Source: Aliisedimentitalea scapharcae
GTDB taxonomy: Bacteria; Pseudomonadota; Alphaproteobacteria; Rhodobacterales; Rhodobacteraceae
DNA: 64,000 nucleotides
Reading direction: 5' to 3'
Assembly (NCBI RefSeq): GCF_045277565.1
Contig: NZ_CP123584.1
Location: forward strand, 3,782,001-3,846,000
Under the pieces are notes generated by a model. That model was given only the letters and a program-made list of their open reading frames with translations. It searched no databases and was not told the DNA's origin. Each line of letters starts with the position of its first letter. Position 1 is the first letter of the stretch. A program made the translations under genes and the position numbers. Positions 16,455 to 25,685 of the stretch are shown one piece after another.

Positions 16455-16468
16455 TTGATTCAAATCAT
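16455..16468 (-). promoter_or_regulatory. FNR/FnrL-type site upstream of uspA-like gene
   Basis: The 14 bases read TTGAT-N4-ATCAT on the plus strand, one mismatch from the consensus TTGAT-N4-ATCAA. It sits 55-68 bases before the Usp start codon, a position suited to activation. This suggests induction at low oxygen. Confidence 0.55.
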
Positions 16469-16504
16469 GGTTTCAGGGGACACGAATTCCGACCCCGATT
16501 TTGG

Positions 16505-16825
16505 TCAATCAAAGGTCATGGCAACATCGTACATCACGGGCTCGAAACTCTTGCACAGCTCATTGATATCGCGGTTGCGTCGCCGCATCTCGGGCGTGCG
16601 CAACATTGCCTGAAAGTCTTCCCGACGTTGCCACTGCGAATAATTGGCAATCCGGGTCTGTGCGTCGTTGACGTGAAGCCCAGCCGCAATGAACCCCGGC
16701 TGCTTAGAGATAAAGTCAGCATACGCAGCCTTGAGCGCGTCCAGCAGATCCTCACAAGTGCCGGGCGTCATTTCGAATGTTGTAATGACCGTCTGGATTT
16801 CGTTGTTTTCGGCAATATTGGGCAT
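16505..16825 (-). CDS. Antibiotic-biosynthesis-monooxygenase-type (ABM) small dimeric-barrel protein
   Basis: A 106-residue ferredoxin-like ABM-domain protein. It has the family features VITTFEMTPGT, FISKQPGFIAAGLHVNDAQTRIANYSQW and a C-terminal SFEPVMYDVAMTFD strand. Members include small quinol monooxygenases and haem-degrading relatives, but most have no known substrate. A GGAGGA site lies 6 bases before the ATG. It lies on the same strand as uspA, about 100 bases upstream of it, with the FNR-like site between them. Confidence 0.75.
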   Translation of the reverse strand: MPNIAENNEIQTVITTFEMTPGTCEDLLDALKAAYADFISKQPGFIAAGLHVNDAQTRIANYSQWQRREDFQAMLRTPEMRRRNRDINELCKSFEPVMYDVAMTFD

Positions 16826-16919
16826 GTGTTCCTCCGTTTGGACATCTTCAGCCTAAGCCAATTCAATGCCAACAGGGAACAGGTTTTCACCAAACATTTG
16901 CCCGGACTGGCACCTTGGA

Positions 16920-17567
16920 TCAGGCGGCCCGGTCTTCGGAAGTATTTAGAATGTCGCGTATTTCGGCCATCAGTGCCGCCATTTCTCCATGCGCAGGGCC
17001 CTTTGGTGCTTCGACCGCAGCTTTGCCCTGACCCAGCGTTTCGGCATAGACCACCCGGTTTGACATGGGTGTTTCAGCCAGACGGGCGCTCAGGCCGCGG
17101 GCCTTTTCCGTGACATCGGCTGTCAGGCGGGTACCGGGACGGGCACGGGTCATCACCAGCATGGTCTCCTTGTCTTCGCGGTCGGCCAGGTACAGCACCA
17201 TCTCAACGGCCCACAGATCCAGATGCGAACTGGCGACTGGCACCAGAACCAGATCCGCCGCGCGCAATGCGGGGCGCAAATCGCTGTCTGCCTTTGGGGG
17301 CGTGTCGATGATGACGATATCAAAGGTTTCCCGCAATTTGCGGATTTCATAGCTGATCCCCCAGGCCGACGCGGTCGAAAATTCGATCCCTGGGTCGTCC
17401 ATGACCTCAAGCCGGGTCATGAACCAGCGACCGGCGCTGCCTTGCGGATCAATATCGACCAGAGCAACCGATTTGCCCGCCCGCGAGAACGCAACAGCCA
17501 GGTTGACAGCCAGCGTCGTTTTCCCCGCGCCACCCTTTTGCTGTGCAATGGTGATGATTTGGCCCAT
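16920..17567 (-). CDS. ParA-family ATPase without an adjacent ParB
   Basis: A 215-residue Walker-type ParA/MinD-like ATPase. The deviant Walker A KGGAGKTTLA is at about residues 10-19, with DIDPQGSAGRW and DTPPKADSDLR switch regions following. The start at 17567 has GAGGGG upstream and puts the P-loop at the usual distance from the N-terminus. No ParB or centromere-like repeats are visible nearby. Orphan ParA proteins of this size position protein clusters, flagella or chemoreceptors rather than segregate DNA; which cargo applies here is unknown. Confidence 0.9.
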   Translation of the reverse strand: MGQIITIAQQKGGAGKTTLAVNLAVAFSRAGKSVALVDIDPQGSAGRWFMTRLEVMDDPGIEFSTASAWGISYEIRKLRETFDIVIIDTPPKADSDLRPALRAADLVLVPVASSHLDLWAVEMVLYLADREDKETMLVMTRARPGTRLTADVTEKARGLSARLAETPMSNRVVYAETLGQGKAAVEAPKGPAHGEMAALMAEIRDILNTSEDRAA

Positions 17568-17712
17568 GACGACACCCCTCTTCGCTGCGACGCAGCATAA
17601 CCCGATCTTCACAGGGTGCAATGTCCAATCGCTGTGTGGGATCGCCGCAGCGGTGCGGTTCGTAACCAAACCTTAACCAAGTTTACCGAAACCTGTTAAC
17701 AGGGAGGGAGCC

Positions 17713-18381
17713 ATGCGCGCGATCCTGGTTTGCGTTCTGTTGCACGTCGTCCTCGCCACCCCGGCGCAGGCGGGCGCATGGATGCGCGACAGAGGCACAG
17801 GATTTATCGCGACGTCGTCGACACTGCGTCAATTCCCCGACTACCTTGGGCATGAAACCAGCGTCTACGCGGAATACGGGCTCGCTCAGAAATTGACCGT
17901 TGGCCTGGACTATAACCAAGGCAGCTTTTCGTCCGGCCATGCCATGCTGTTTGCACGGGTCCCGCTGGGCAAGCCTCGAACAAGATACCGCTTTTCTGCC
18001 GAGCTTGGGCTAGGTCTGTATTTCTTTGGCGGTTTTCGGGAACAGATGCAAAAGCTGACGCTGTCTTATGGCCGCAACCTGGAAACCCGATTTGGTCACG
18101 GATGGCTCGCAATCGACCTGGCCAGCGAATTTCGCCAGGGCCTCCCCGGCCCCACGATCAAGCTGGACACCACAATCGGTCTGTCCGGCACCAAACGGCT
18201 GCAACCAATGCTTCAGATCGAAACGTCACGCCCCGCCATCGGTCCTGTAAATTGGGCCGTCATTCCATCCATCAGATATCGCACAAAAAACAACATCTCC
18301 TGGGTGATTGGCGCCGAACGAAAAAGCGTTGGAAACCACAAATCAATTGGCGTCAAACTCGCCTTTTGGAAGGAGTTCTGA
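17713..18381 (+). CDS. Hypothetical exported protein, probable outer-membrane beta-barrel
   Basis: A 222-residue protein with a signal peptide (MRAILVCVLLHVVLATPAQA, cut near residue 20). The mature part has alternating hydrophobic and aromatic residues in strands (SVYAEYGLAQKLTVGLDYNQG, RFSAELGLGLYFFGG, ISWVIGAERKSVGNHKSIGVKLAFWKEF), and it ends in an aromatic residue (Phe), as outer-membrane barrels do. No specific family recognised. It is divergent from the ParA-like gene (145 bases between starts). Confidence 0.6.
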   Translation: MRAILVCVLLHVVLATPAQAGAWMRDRGTGFIATSSTLRQFPDYLGHETSVYAEYGLAQKLTVGLDYNQGSFSSGHAMLFARVPLGKPRTRYRFSAELGLGLYFFGGFREQMQKLTLSYGRNLETRFGHGWLAIDLASEFRQGLPGPTIKLDTTIGLSGTKRLQPMLQIETSRPAIGPVNWAVIPSIRYRTKNNISWVIGAERKSVGNHKSIGVKLAFWKEF

Positions 18382-18440
18382 TCGGTCACGTTCTTGAACA
18401 AGGGGCCGCGCAACGTGGCACGGCCCCAAGAATTGAACGC

Positions 18441-20732
18441 CTACGAGAAATTGTCCATCCGGATGATCACGTTGGCTTCACCTTTGACCGCCTGGCCCCA
18501 GCTCAGCTTGACCACATCGAAATTCGCGCCTTCCAAAACTGCGGCATAGGGCGCGATATATCGCGTGGCCCCCCCAGAATCCGACAGCGGGCCAATCGGA
18601 ACCACGCTGTCCATGTTCCTGGCATATCCCTGGAACGGCAACAGCCCGTCGGTCTTAACATTCCAAACCGCGGCCTCGGTGGCCTGATCATGCCGGACGC
18701 GCAATGGATTAGACACGACCGCGCTCACGTTGTGGAACGTATTGCCCTCAAAGCTCACATTCTTGAACCGGTTCCGGTTCAGGTCTGCAAAACTTGTGTC
18801 CACCCGTTCGGCCCGGTCGATGGTGCCATTGATGCTGCGGAATTTGTTCCCCATGATCGACACACCGTTCAGGAAATGCCCGGTTCCATGCGGTTTCACC
18901 ACAATGTAGCTAAACCAGGGGGCCACATCACCTGACAAAAAGATGTTGTCGGTGATTGCCATCGAACTAAAAGAGAACCCGTTCAGGTAATCCGGGTTTG
19001 GGTCCTGTTCGTTGGTCCATTCGATAAAGGCATTATCCAGGTAATTCCCCGAAATCGTGCAACTGGTGAACGAACTGATAATGACAAGACCCGCACTGCG
19101 AACCCCGTTTGCCACACCGTCACCCTGGAAGAAGTGATTGCCCAGAACCATGCTGTTGAAGCCTGCCAACAACGCAAAATGTTTGAACCGGGTCGCACGG
19201 CAATTGCGAATCTTGACGTCATTGGCGTTGGCGTTAATCGCAATCGACGTTCGGTCAGGGACATCCAATGGCTCTTCGGACGACAGAAATTGGCATCGAT
19301 CGATCAGCATCCCCTGACACCCGCCCCCGATCGAAGTAATCCCGCGGTCCTTGGGACGGGAGATGAAACAATCCTGCAACGAAAAGGTCGCCCCTTTGTC
19401 TGCCAGGCGAATGGCGCTGCAGTGGTTGTTGCACTGGAATTCGATATCTTCCATCCCGAATTTATCAAGCTTGGTGAAGCCCGAGAAATCAATCAGGTAC
19501 TTGAAGCTTCTGAAGGTGAAGTTTTGCGTCCCTTCGGCATCGAACAGGGGCGCGTTCATGGTGATTTCGCCAGCGGCCACATTTTTGCTGCGCACGTAGA
19601 TTTCGCGACCAACACCGGCACCTTCAATCAAGGCACCAACCGGGATATTGGCAACATTCACCACATTTGTCAGAACCCGACTGTCCGACGTGCTGTATGT
19701 CGCCTGCGACACGAACGTTTCTGTATCCCAAACGCTGGATGCAACTGCTTCGAGCTGACCATTTCGGATCACGCGGCGCGTTGCATAGCTGGTTTTGCTG
19801 GGCACAGCAGCCTTCATGTCGATCGGTTCGTGCACAGCGACCTTGCGGCCCCGCATGTCCAGGGACTCGTGATCCGAATTGAACAGCAACGCCTGAAACG
19901 CCTTTTTAAAGGCAAGCTCTTCGTTTCCAAAAGCCGAGATATAGGCTGGCAGATCAAAATTCTTGGTCAGCAACAGCATCTGATCAGTCGGCATCGTTAC
20001 TGTGCCTTCAAATTCGACCTCGGAAACAAATTGCGCTCCACTGGCAAGGTGATAGGTCCCGGCAGGCACCAGAACTTTGCGCCCGTTGGCCGCCTGATCC
20101 GCCGCTTCGAATGCGGCCGAGTCGTCGGTGACGCCATCCCCCACCGCGCCAAAATCGCGGACGTCCACAACGCTCATCAGATCCCGCAAGTAGATGCCGC
20201 TGATGTCGTTGATCTCGATGTCGTCAATGCGCACCACGCCGCCACTGGGACCTGTCAGATCAATGCCAAAATGGCCATACAGGGCGTCCGGCCCCCAAAC
20301 CATATCAACACCGCCACGCAGACCAGGGCCCACAATCGCGGTCACTTCGACCACCTGACCATAGCTGGTCAATGATGTTGACGTACCAACTTCGGTCACT
20401 CCAGCGACATGGCTCCCGCCACTGGCCCCGGCCCAGGCTGCAACACGAACGTCTGGAAGATTGCCGCTGACAGCCTTGATCCGCACTTTGATCTGCAGAT
20501 AACACCCCGGCAACATCGGCGTTTCGCCCATGTAGCGCAGTTTGGTGGTTGATGTGGTTTTTTGCAGCTCCAAACAACTGCCAAAGTCCTGATCCGCGGG
20601 GACAAGCACAGCATTGGGGGCCGAAGCATAGGTGTCAGACCCCGGTGTCCCATCGCCGCTTGACCATACATTCAGCCCATTCTCGAACGCGGGCGGCGTC
20701 AGCAGCACCCCCTCGGTGATTGCCTTGTTCAT
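18441..20732 (-). CDS. Right-handed beta-helix protein (pectate-lyase-like fold)
   Basis: A 763-residue protein. About residues 1-170 are a carbohydrate-binding or jelly-roll-like N-terminal region. The pectate-lyase-3 motif VVDVRDFGAVGDGVTDDSAAFEAA follows, then a long parallel beta-helix with repeated N-x-I/V-x-G-N turns (VLGNHFFQG, TISGNYLDN, SIMGNKFRS, SFEGNTFHN). No signal peptide is seen at the MNKAITEG start (20732, with AAAGGG upstream). The fold suits a polysaccharide-binding or -cleaving surface protein or a tailspike-like protein. Catalytic residues cannot be assigned from sequence alone, and no phage genes are nearby. Confidence 0.7.
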   Translation of the reverse strand: MNKAITEGVLLTPPAFENGLNVWSSGDGTPGSDTYASAPNAVLVPADQDFGSCLELQKTTSTTKLRYMGETPMLPGCYLQIKVRIKAVSGNLPDVRVAAWAGASGGSHVAGVTEVGTSTSLTSYGQVVEVTAIVGPGLRGGVDMVWGPDALYGHFGIDLTGPSGGVVRIDDIEINDISGIYLRDLMSVVDVRDFGAVGDGVTDDSAAFEAADQAANGRKVLVPAGTYHLASGAQFVSEVEFEGTVTMPTDQMLLLTKNFDLPAYISAFGNEELAFKKAFQALLFNSDHESLDMRGRKVAVHEPIDMKAAVPSKTSYATRRVIRNGQLEAVASSVWDTETFVSQATYSTSDSRVLTNVVNVANIPVGALIEGAGVGREIYVRSKNVAAGEITMNAPLFDAEGTQNFTFRSFKYLIDFSGFTKLDKFGMEDIEFQCNNHCSAIRLADKGATFSLQDCFISRPKDRGITSIGGGCQGMLIDRCQFLSSEEPLDVPDRTSIAINANANDVKIRNCRATRFKHFALLAGFNSMVLGNHFFQGDGVANGVRSAGLVIISSFTSCTISGNYLDNAFIEWTNEQDPNPDYLNGFSFSSMAITDNIFLSGDVAPWFSYIVVKPHGTGHFLNGVSIMGNKFRSINGTIDRAERVDTSFADLNRNRFKNVSFEGNTFHNVSAVVSNPLRVRHDQATEAAVWNVKTDGLLPFQGYARNMDSVVPIGPLSDSGGATRYIAPYAAVLEGANFDVVKLSWGQAVKGEANVIIRMDNFS

Positions 20733-20874
20733 TCGAATCCCTTTCAAAAACCGCCCGCGGCTGATCACCGGAGCTTTTAGGTCATGCTCGGGTCCGGGCA
20801 GCACCCGAACGCGAAAAAAGGGAATAAGGTATGGGTCTTAATTCGTCCTCACACCACCGTCACGGTCGCGTTGC

Positions 20875-21276
20875 TCACGCGCTGGCACCAATTGCCTGAA
20901 CCCGCTGTACGGCATTGATTTTCCATCCACTTCCGGAGTTAATCATTTGGTAATCCAACAAATGAACACGGCCGGACAGATCGGTCACCATGACTCTTTG
21001 CCAGAACCCTGTTTCCGTCTCGCGCAATTCAAGGAACTGAACATCAGCGGGCCGCCAGACCATTGGATACCCTTGGCGCACCATCAAGCCAAAGTTCTGT
21101 GGCGTCCCGAACAAACGTTGGATCGTCGGACTGGCATAGGAAAATGCACGGTCAAAGTCATCGACTTCAAGGGCTTCGATCTGTTTTCCGATAACCGCTT
21201 TGATATCGGCGCTCTGCGCCTGCACCGTTCCGGTCAGCATCAGAACAAAAACAATCGGAATCCAAAATCGACGCAT
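20875..21276 (-). CDS. DUF4864-family exported protein
   Basis: A 133-residue protein with a signal peptide (MRRFWIPIVFVLMLTGTVQA) and a small SnoaL/NTF2-like domain: VIGKQIEALEVDDFDRAFSYASPTIQRLFGTPQNFGLMVRQGYPMVWRPADVQF. The domain of unknown function is common in Rhodobacteraceae. It ends with a WKINAVQRVQAIG strand. It lies just downstream of lysK on the same strand. Confidence 0.8.
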   Translation of the reverse strand: MRRFWIPIVFVLMLTGTVQAQSADIKAVIGKQIEALEVDDFDRAFSYASPTIQRLFGTPQNFGLMVRQGYPMVWRPADVQFLELRETETGFWQRVMVTDLSGRVHLLDYQMINSGSGWKINAVQRVQAIGASA

Positions 21277-21344
21277 AGCAAACCTCCCCAGCTGGCTGCC
21301 GGAGAGGTAGTGTTTCTTACCTTCAGGTCAAACGGCTGAACAGG

Positions 21345-22925
21345 TTATCCCAGTTCGCCCGCCAGGCCTTTGTCGATCAGTGCAACGGTTTCACCCACGC
21401 CATACAGCGCGACAAAGCCGCCAAAACGCGGCCCCTGACTGGCCCCCAGCAGCACTTCGTACAGCGCTTTGAACCAGTTGCGCATGTTTTCTTTGCCGAA
21501 ATGCTCGCGGCCGACCTCAAACACGATGCCTTGCAGGCTATCGCCATCCGTTTCCCCATCCCACGCGGCCAGTTTGGCGCGGAATTCTTCCAACGCGGCA
21601 CGTTCTGCGTCATCCGGTGCACGGAAGACTTTGGCTGGCTGGATGAAGTCCTCGTAGTATTTGACCGCATACCCCGCAGCTGCATCCAGATCCGGATGGG
21701 TTTCGGCGGTGGCTTCGGGCGCATAGCGCCGGATGAACCCCCACAGCGTTTCCTTGTCATGGGCTGATGCCACGGATGCCAAATTCAGCAACATACCAAA
21801 TGGCACCACCATCTTGGACTCGGGCACGTCCCCACCGTGGATATGCCAAACCGGGTTGTTCAACTGCGCCTTCAGTTCCTGCCCATGATAGGCGCGCAGC
21901 TGTTGGTGATATTCATCCATCGCCTTTGGGATGACATCGAAATGCATCCGCTTGGCGGTCTTGGGCTTCTGGTACATGAAATAGGCGAGACTCTCGGTCG
22001 ACGCGTAGGTCAGCCATTCATCAATCGAAATCCCGTTTCCGGACGTTTTGGAAATCTTCTGACCGCTGGCATCCAGAAACAGCTCATAGGTGAAATGCTC
22101 GGGCGCGCGCCAACCCAGAATCCGACAGATCTTGTCATAGATAGGCGTGTTGGTGCTGTGGTCCTTGCCGTACATTTCGAAATCGACTTCCAGAGCCGCC
22201 CAGCGCGCGCCAAAGTCCGGCTTCCACTGCAACTTCACATTGCCACCAGTCACCGGAAGGGTCCACTCCTTGCCGTCTTCATCGTCAAATGTGATCGTGT
22301 AACTCTCGGCATCCACCTTCTTCATCGGTACATACAGAACCCGACCGGTTTCCGGATGGATCGGCAGGAAGATCGAATACGTCTGACGCCGCTCTTCGCG
22401 CAGCGACTTTAGCATCACTTCCATCACGTCATCGTATTTATCAACTGCGCGCTTCAGGATCTCGTCGAATTGGCCCGTACCATAGAAATCTGTGGCGGAG
22501 TAAAACTCATAGTCGAAGCCAAAGGTGTCCAGGAACCGCCGCAGCATGGCATTATTGTGGTGACCAAAGCTGTCGTGCGTGCCAAACGGATCCGGCACGC
22601 TGGTCAGTGGCTTTTGCAGGTGTTCATGCAGGCCTTCGGAATTGGGCACATTGCCCGGCACTTTGCGCATCCCGTCCAGATCATCCGAAAAACAGATCAG
22701 TTTCGTCGGAATGTCGCTGATCAACTCGAACGCGGTCTTGATCATCGTGGTGCGGGCCACTTCGCCAAACGTGCCGATATGCGGCAGACCCGACGGGCCA
22801 TAGCCGGTCTCGAACAGCACATACCCCTTCTCCGGCGCGCCTTTGGCATAACGTTTGAGCACCCGGCGGGCTTCTTCAAACGGCCAGGCTTTGCTCTGCA
22901 GAGCGGTTTCGCGCAGTTCGGACAT
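21345..22925 (-). CDS. lysK: Class I lysyl-tRNA synthetase
   Basis: A 526-residue class I LysRS, the Rossmann-fold form found in archaea and many alphaproteobacteria instead of the usual class II enzyme. The HIGH-type motif (GLPHIGTFGEVART) is at about residue 52-65 and the KMSKS-type motif reads KISKTSGNG. The MSELRETALQSKAW start at 22925 has GGAG 6 bases upstream; an extension upstream to 23060 would add non-family sequence. It charges tRNA-Lys with lysine. Full length. Confidence 0.97.
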   Translation of the reverse strand: MSELRETALQSKAWPFEEARRVLKRYAKGAPEKGYVLFETGYGPSGLPHIGTFGEVARTTMIKTAFELISDIPTKLICFSDDLDGMRKVPGNVPNSEGLHEHLQKPLTSVPDPFGTHDSFGHHNNAMLRRFLDTFGFDYEFYSATDFYGTGQFDEILKRAVDKYDDVMEVMLKSLREERRQTYSIFLPIHPETGRVLYVPMKKVDAESYTITFDDEDGKEWTLPVTGGNVKLQWKPDFGARWAALEVDFEMYGKDHSTNTPIYDKICRILGWRAPEHFTYELFLDASGQKISKTSGNGISIDEWLTYASTESLAYFMYQKPKTAKRMHFDVIPKAMDEYHQQLRAYHGQELKAQLNNPVWHIHGGDVPESKMVVPFGMLLNLASVASAHDKETLWGFIRRYAPEATAETHPDLDAAAGYAVKYYEDFIQPAKVFRAPDDAERAALEEFRAKLAAWDGETDGDSLQGIVFEVGREHFGKENMRNWFKALYEVLLGASQGPRFGGFVALYGVGETVALIDKGLAGELG

Positions 22926-23209
22926 GTCGTTCTCCATCGGCGGCAATCTTGCCGCATCACGTATCAGGGCTGCCCCATGCAGCCGACTGAACCCGTCTAT
23001 TGTGCTGGTGCAGCATGAGTCAATAAACTCGAAGCACATATCGGTGTCCGCTTGCGACAAAACACCCGTCCGCCGCTCAAAGCCCGCGCGCTCAGCCTCA
23101 TTGCCCCCACAGCAGCCGAATGTTGCGCATTCGCGTCAGCGGGTGTTGTACCCGCCTCCCTGCCTCCGTATCTTGAACCCACGTAACGCCGCACGAAGGA
23201 TAAAAACAA

Positions 23210-23632
23210 ATGACCGAGCAACCCTCACATTCGATGACCCCTCAGGATTGCCTTGTGGCCATCATGGTGGCGGTTTCGGCTTCGGACGAAACCATCCGCA
23301 CGGCCGAATTGGTGAAAATCCAATCTGCAGTCAACATGCTGCCGGTGTTTGCCAAATATGACATCGACCGGATCAGCCGGATTTCGAAAACCGTATTTGA
23401 TCTGCTGGAACAGGAAGACGGGCTTGATGCCTTGTTCGGGCTCATCCGCGGCGACCTGCCTGACCGTCTGAACGAAACCGCTTATGCGCTGGCCTGTGAT
23501 GTTGCGGCTGCAGACGGCACGCTGGCCGAACCTGAACTGCGTCTTCTCGAGGAAATCCGCCACGAGCTGAACATTGACCGTTTGCACGCCGCCGCCATCG
23601 AACGCGGTGCCCGCGCGCGCCACGTGGTGTAA
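23210..23632 (+). CDS. TerB-family tellurite-resistance-like protein
   Basis: A 140-residue all-helical TerB-domain protein. Two acidic pairs typical of the fold are visible, AVSASDETIRTAELVKI and VAAADGTLAEPELRLLEEI. TerB-like domains bind metal ions and occur in stress and membrane complexes; resistance itself is not shown. The stop overlaps the next gene's ATG by one base (TAATG), so the two genes are translationally coupled. Confidence 0.8.
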   Translation: MTEQPSHSMTPQDCLVAIMVAVSASDETIRTAELVKIQSAVNMLPVFAKYDIDRISRISKTVFDLLEQEDGLDALFGLIRGDLPDRLNETAYALACDVAAADGTLAEPELRLLEEIRHELNIDRLHAAAIERGARARHVV

Positions 23633-24033
23633 TGTCAGGCGGCAAGACCCCGGTTCACAACGGGTCCTGCCATTGTGGCCGGGTCCGTTTCCGGCTGAGC
23701 GCCGCCATCGACCACAAACGGATTTGCAATTGTTCCATCTGTCACAAACGCGGCGCATTGATCTTTCGTGTTGAGCAGGATCAGATCGAACTCCTGACCC
23801 CGTTCGAAGATCTCCACGTCTATTCGTGGGGCACGGGCACCGCGCAGGACTATTTCTGCAAGACGTGCGGGATTCTCCCGTTTCGCCGTCCACGTCAAAA
23901 TACCGTGGATGAAACCGCTGCGGGAGTTCCCGAATTCACGGGCTGGGCTGTCAATCTGCGCTGCCTTGACGGGTTCGACCCATCCGATCTGCCAATCCGA
24001 CACATAGACGGGCTGGCCCTGCCACTGCCCTAA
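23632..24033 (+). CDS. GFA-family zinc protein
   Basis: A 133-residue member of the glutathione-dependent formaldehyde-activating (GFA/CENP-V) family. The zinc ligands lie in CHCGRVRF, CNCSICHKRG and CKTCGILPF. Most members have no proven reaction. The ATG overlaps the TerB-like stop, and the gene converges on dacB with 15 bases between stops. Confidence 0.85.
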   Translation: MSGGKTPVHNGSCHCGRVRFRLSAAIDHKRICNCSICHKRGALIFRVEQDQIELLTPFEDLHVYSWGTGTAQDYFCKTCGILPFRRPRQNTVDETAAGVPEFTGWAVNLRCLDGFDPSDLPIRHIDGLALPLP

Positions 24034-24048
24034 ACTCGGGGCGCGACC

Positions 24049-25539
24049 TCACGATCCATACAACGCACCCCAGCGTTCTATCAGCTTCTGTTGCAGCTTC
24101 TTCGCACTCCGGTTCCAGGTTCGCGCCCCAGCTGGCACCTCTCGGTCGGCCCGTTTTATCCGGGCCCGACGATCAACATCAGCAACAAATATGGCAAAGG
24201 CCAGTTCGGTTCCGTCGGCAGCCGTCATAAATCCACCCAATCCAGAGACAAAGTTCAACGTCCCGGTTTTGGCATTCACCTTGATCGGATGTGTCTTGTT
24301 GATCCGCCCCTTGGCATCACGCATCGGAAATGGTTTGAGCAGCGGATGCAGAACCCCGGTTTTGCGGACTTTGACCAGCGCTCCGACCAGATCCACGGCC
24401 GTCATGCGCGACGCATCGCCCAACCCGGAATGGTCCACCATACGTGTCCCCGTCATTCCATACCGCTGTGCGGCCCAATCACTCATGGCACCGCCTGAAT
24501 CCTTGAGTGACCGCATTCTGACGCCCCGTGCTGCGGTCGCGGTCATACCGACCATCTCTGCTGTCAGATTGTTGGAGTACTTCAACATTCCATAGAGAAT
24601 TTTTGACAATGGCACGCTTTGGCGTTGTGCAAGAACAGTACCTCCGGTCGATCTCCCGACGACACCCTTTTTCAGTACAACCCCATTCGCCCGCATCATT
24701 GTGGCAAAGACATCCCCCGCATAGGCCGCTGGTCTGCGCACTGGCAACCACCGGGCCCCACCCTTGCCCAACGCTCCACTGGCCACGGTCCAATTGTCCA
24801 CGCCATTGCGATCCGCATAGGTATAGACCGGCACCTGACGCTTGATGACCTTCATCTTGGCCATATGCACTTCGGGGCGGTATTTCTCGGTGCGGGCATC
24901 CATGGCGACGGAATAGCCTTTGGAGCCGCGCTTCCACTCGAAATGCACCCGGTTATAATTCAGCGCGATCCCGGACACCGCCGGACTGTACCCCAGATGA
25001 TCAGGCTGTTCCGAGTCAATGCTGGCCACCATGGGCAGCGCGCTGTCGTCAATCTTGAACGTGCCGCGCACTTCACGGATGCCCTTGGATTTGACCGCGG
25101 CGGCCAGCGCCGCAAGATGGTCGGTATTCAGCGTCGGGTCACCGCCCCCCTGCAACACCAGATCGCCTTTCAAAACGCCGTTCTTGATTGGCCCCGTGGC
25201 AATGACACGCGTCTCGAACCGATAATTCGACCCCAGAACTTCCATCGCATACAGCGCAGTCAGCGCCTTGGCCACACTGGCAGGTGGCAGGCTTTCCTTG
25301 CCGTTCAGCGCCTCCAGATGCAGGCCCGATTTCACATCGGCTACGGCACAGACCACATGCCCCTGAATGCCAGAGCGTCGCACCAGAGACTCGATACCAC
25401 CTTGGGCCTGGGCTGTGAACTCTGCTCCACGGGCAATCGGGCGCAAGGATTTGGTAGGGGCCGTTGCCCATCCGGTCGCGGGCAAGGCCACACAACTCAG
25501 CCCGGCGACAAACCCGCGTCTTGTCAGCTTCAATGCCAT
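24049..25539 (-). CDS. dacB: D-alanyl-D-alanine carboxypeptidase/endopeptidase (PBP4, DacB family)
   Basis: A 496-residue class C penicillin-binding protein. The N-terminus carries a Tat-type motif (TRRGFVAGLS) and an AxA cleavage site. Catalytic motifs are SxxK in PPASVAKALTALY, SxN in YSNNLTAEMVG and KTG in NAKTGTLNFVSG, with the long insertion between SxxK and SxN typical of this family. It trims peptide cross-links in the periplasm. It lies downstream of nadD on the same strand. Confidence 0.93.
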   Translation of the reverse strand: MALKLTRRGFVAGLSCVALPATGWATAPTKSLRPIARGAEFTAQAQGGIESLVRRSGIQGHVVCAVADVKSGLHLEALNGKESLPPASVAKALTALYAMEVLGSNYRFETRVIATGPIKNGVLKGDLVLQGGGDPTLNTDHLAALAAAVKSKGIREVRGTFKIDDSALPMVASIDSEQPDHLGYSPAVSGIALNYNRVHFEWKRGSKGYSVAMDARTEKYRPEVHMAKMKVIKRQVPVYTYADRNGVDNWTVASGALGKGGARWLPVRRPAAYAGDVFATMMRANGVVLKKGVVGRSTGGTVLAQRQSVPLSKILYGMLKYSNNLTAEMVGMTATAARGVRMRSLKDSGGAMSDWAAQRYGMTGTRMVDHSGLGDASRMTAVDLVGALVKVRKTGVLHPLLKPFPMRDAKGRINKTHPIKVNAKTGTLNFVSGLGGFMTAADGTELAFAIFVADVDRRARIKRADREVPAGARTWNRSAKKLQQKLIERWGALYGS

Positions 25540-25685
25540 TTGGTCACTCTAATCATCACCCCGGAATGGAATCGGGTCTAGACCGGTTTTTCAAGGGTAA
25601 TTCGCCGCTTAAGCGATCAATATGTAGCGATCCACACAGTGTTTCCGGATCAGAGACGACCATTCACCCCCGGTTCATCCCTGTT

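Noticed and set aside
18441..20732. Calling the beta-helix protein a phage tailspike
   Set aside because: No neighbouring phage genes, and the fold alone also fits polysaccharide enzymes.
23139..23155. GCGGGT/ACCCGC hairpin in the 285-base lysK-terB gap, considered as a small RNA
   Set aside because: Short stem with no T-run, promoter or known RNA family pattern; SRP RNA motif not found. Nothing else in the gap could be supported.
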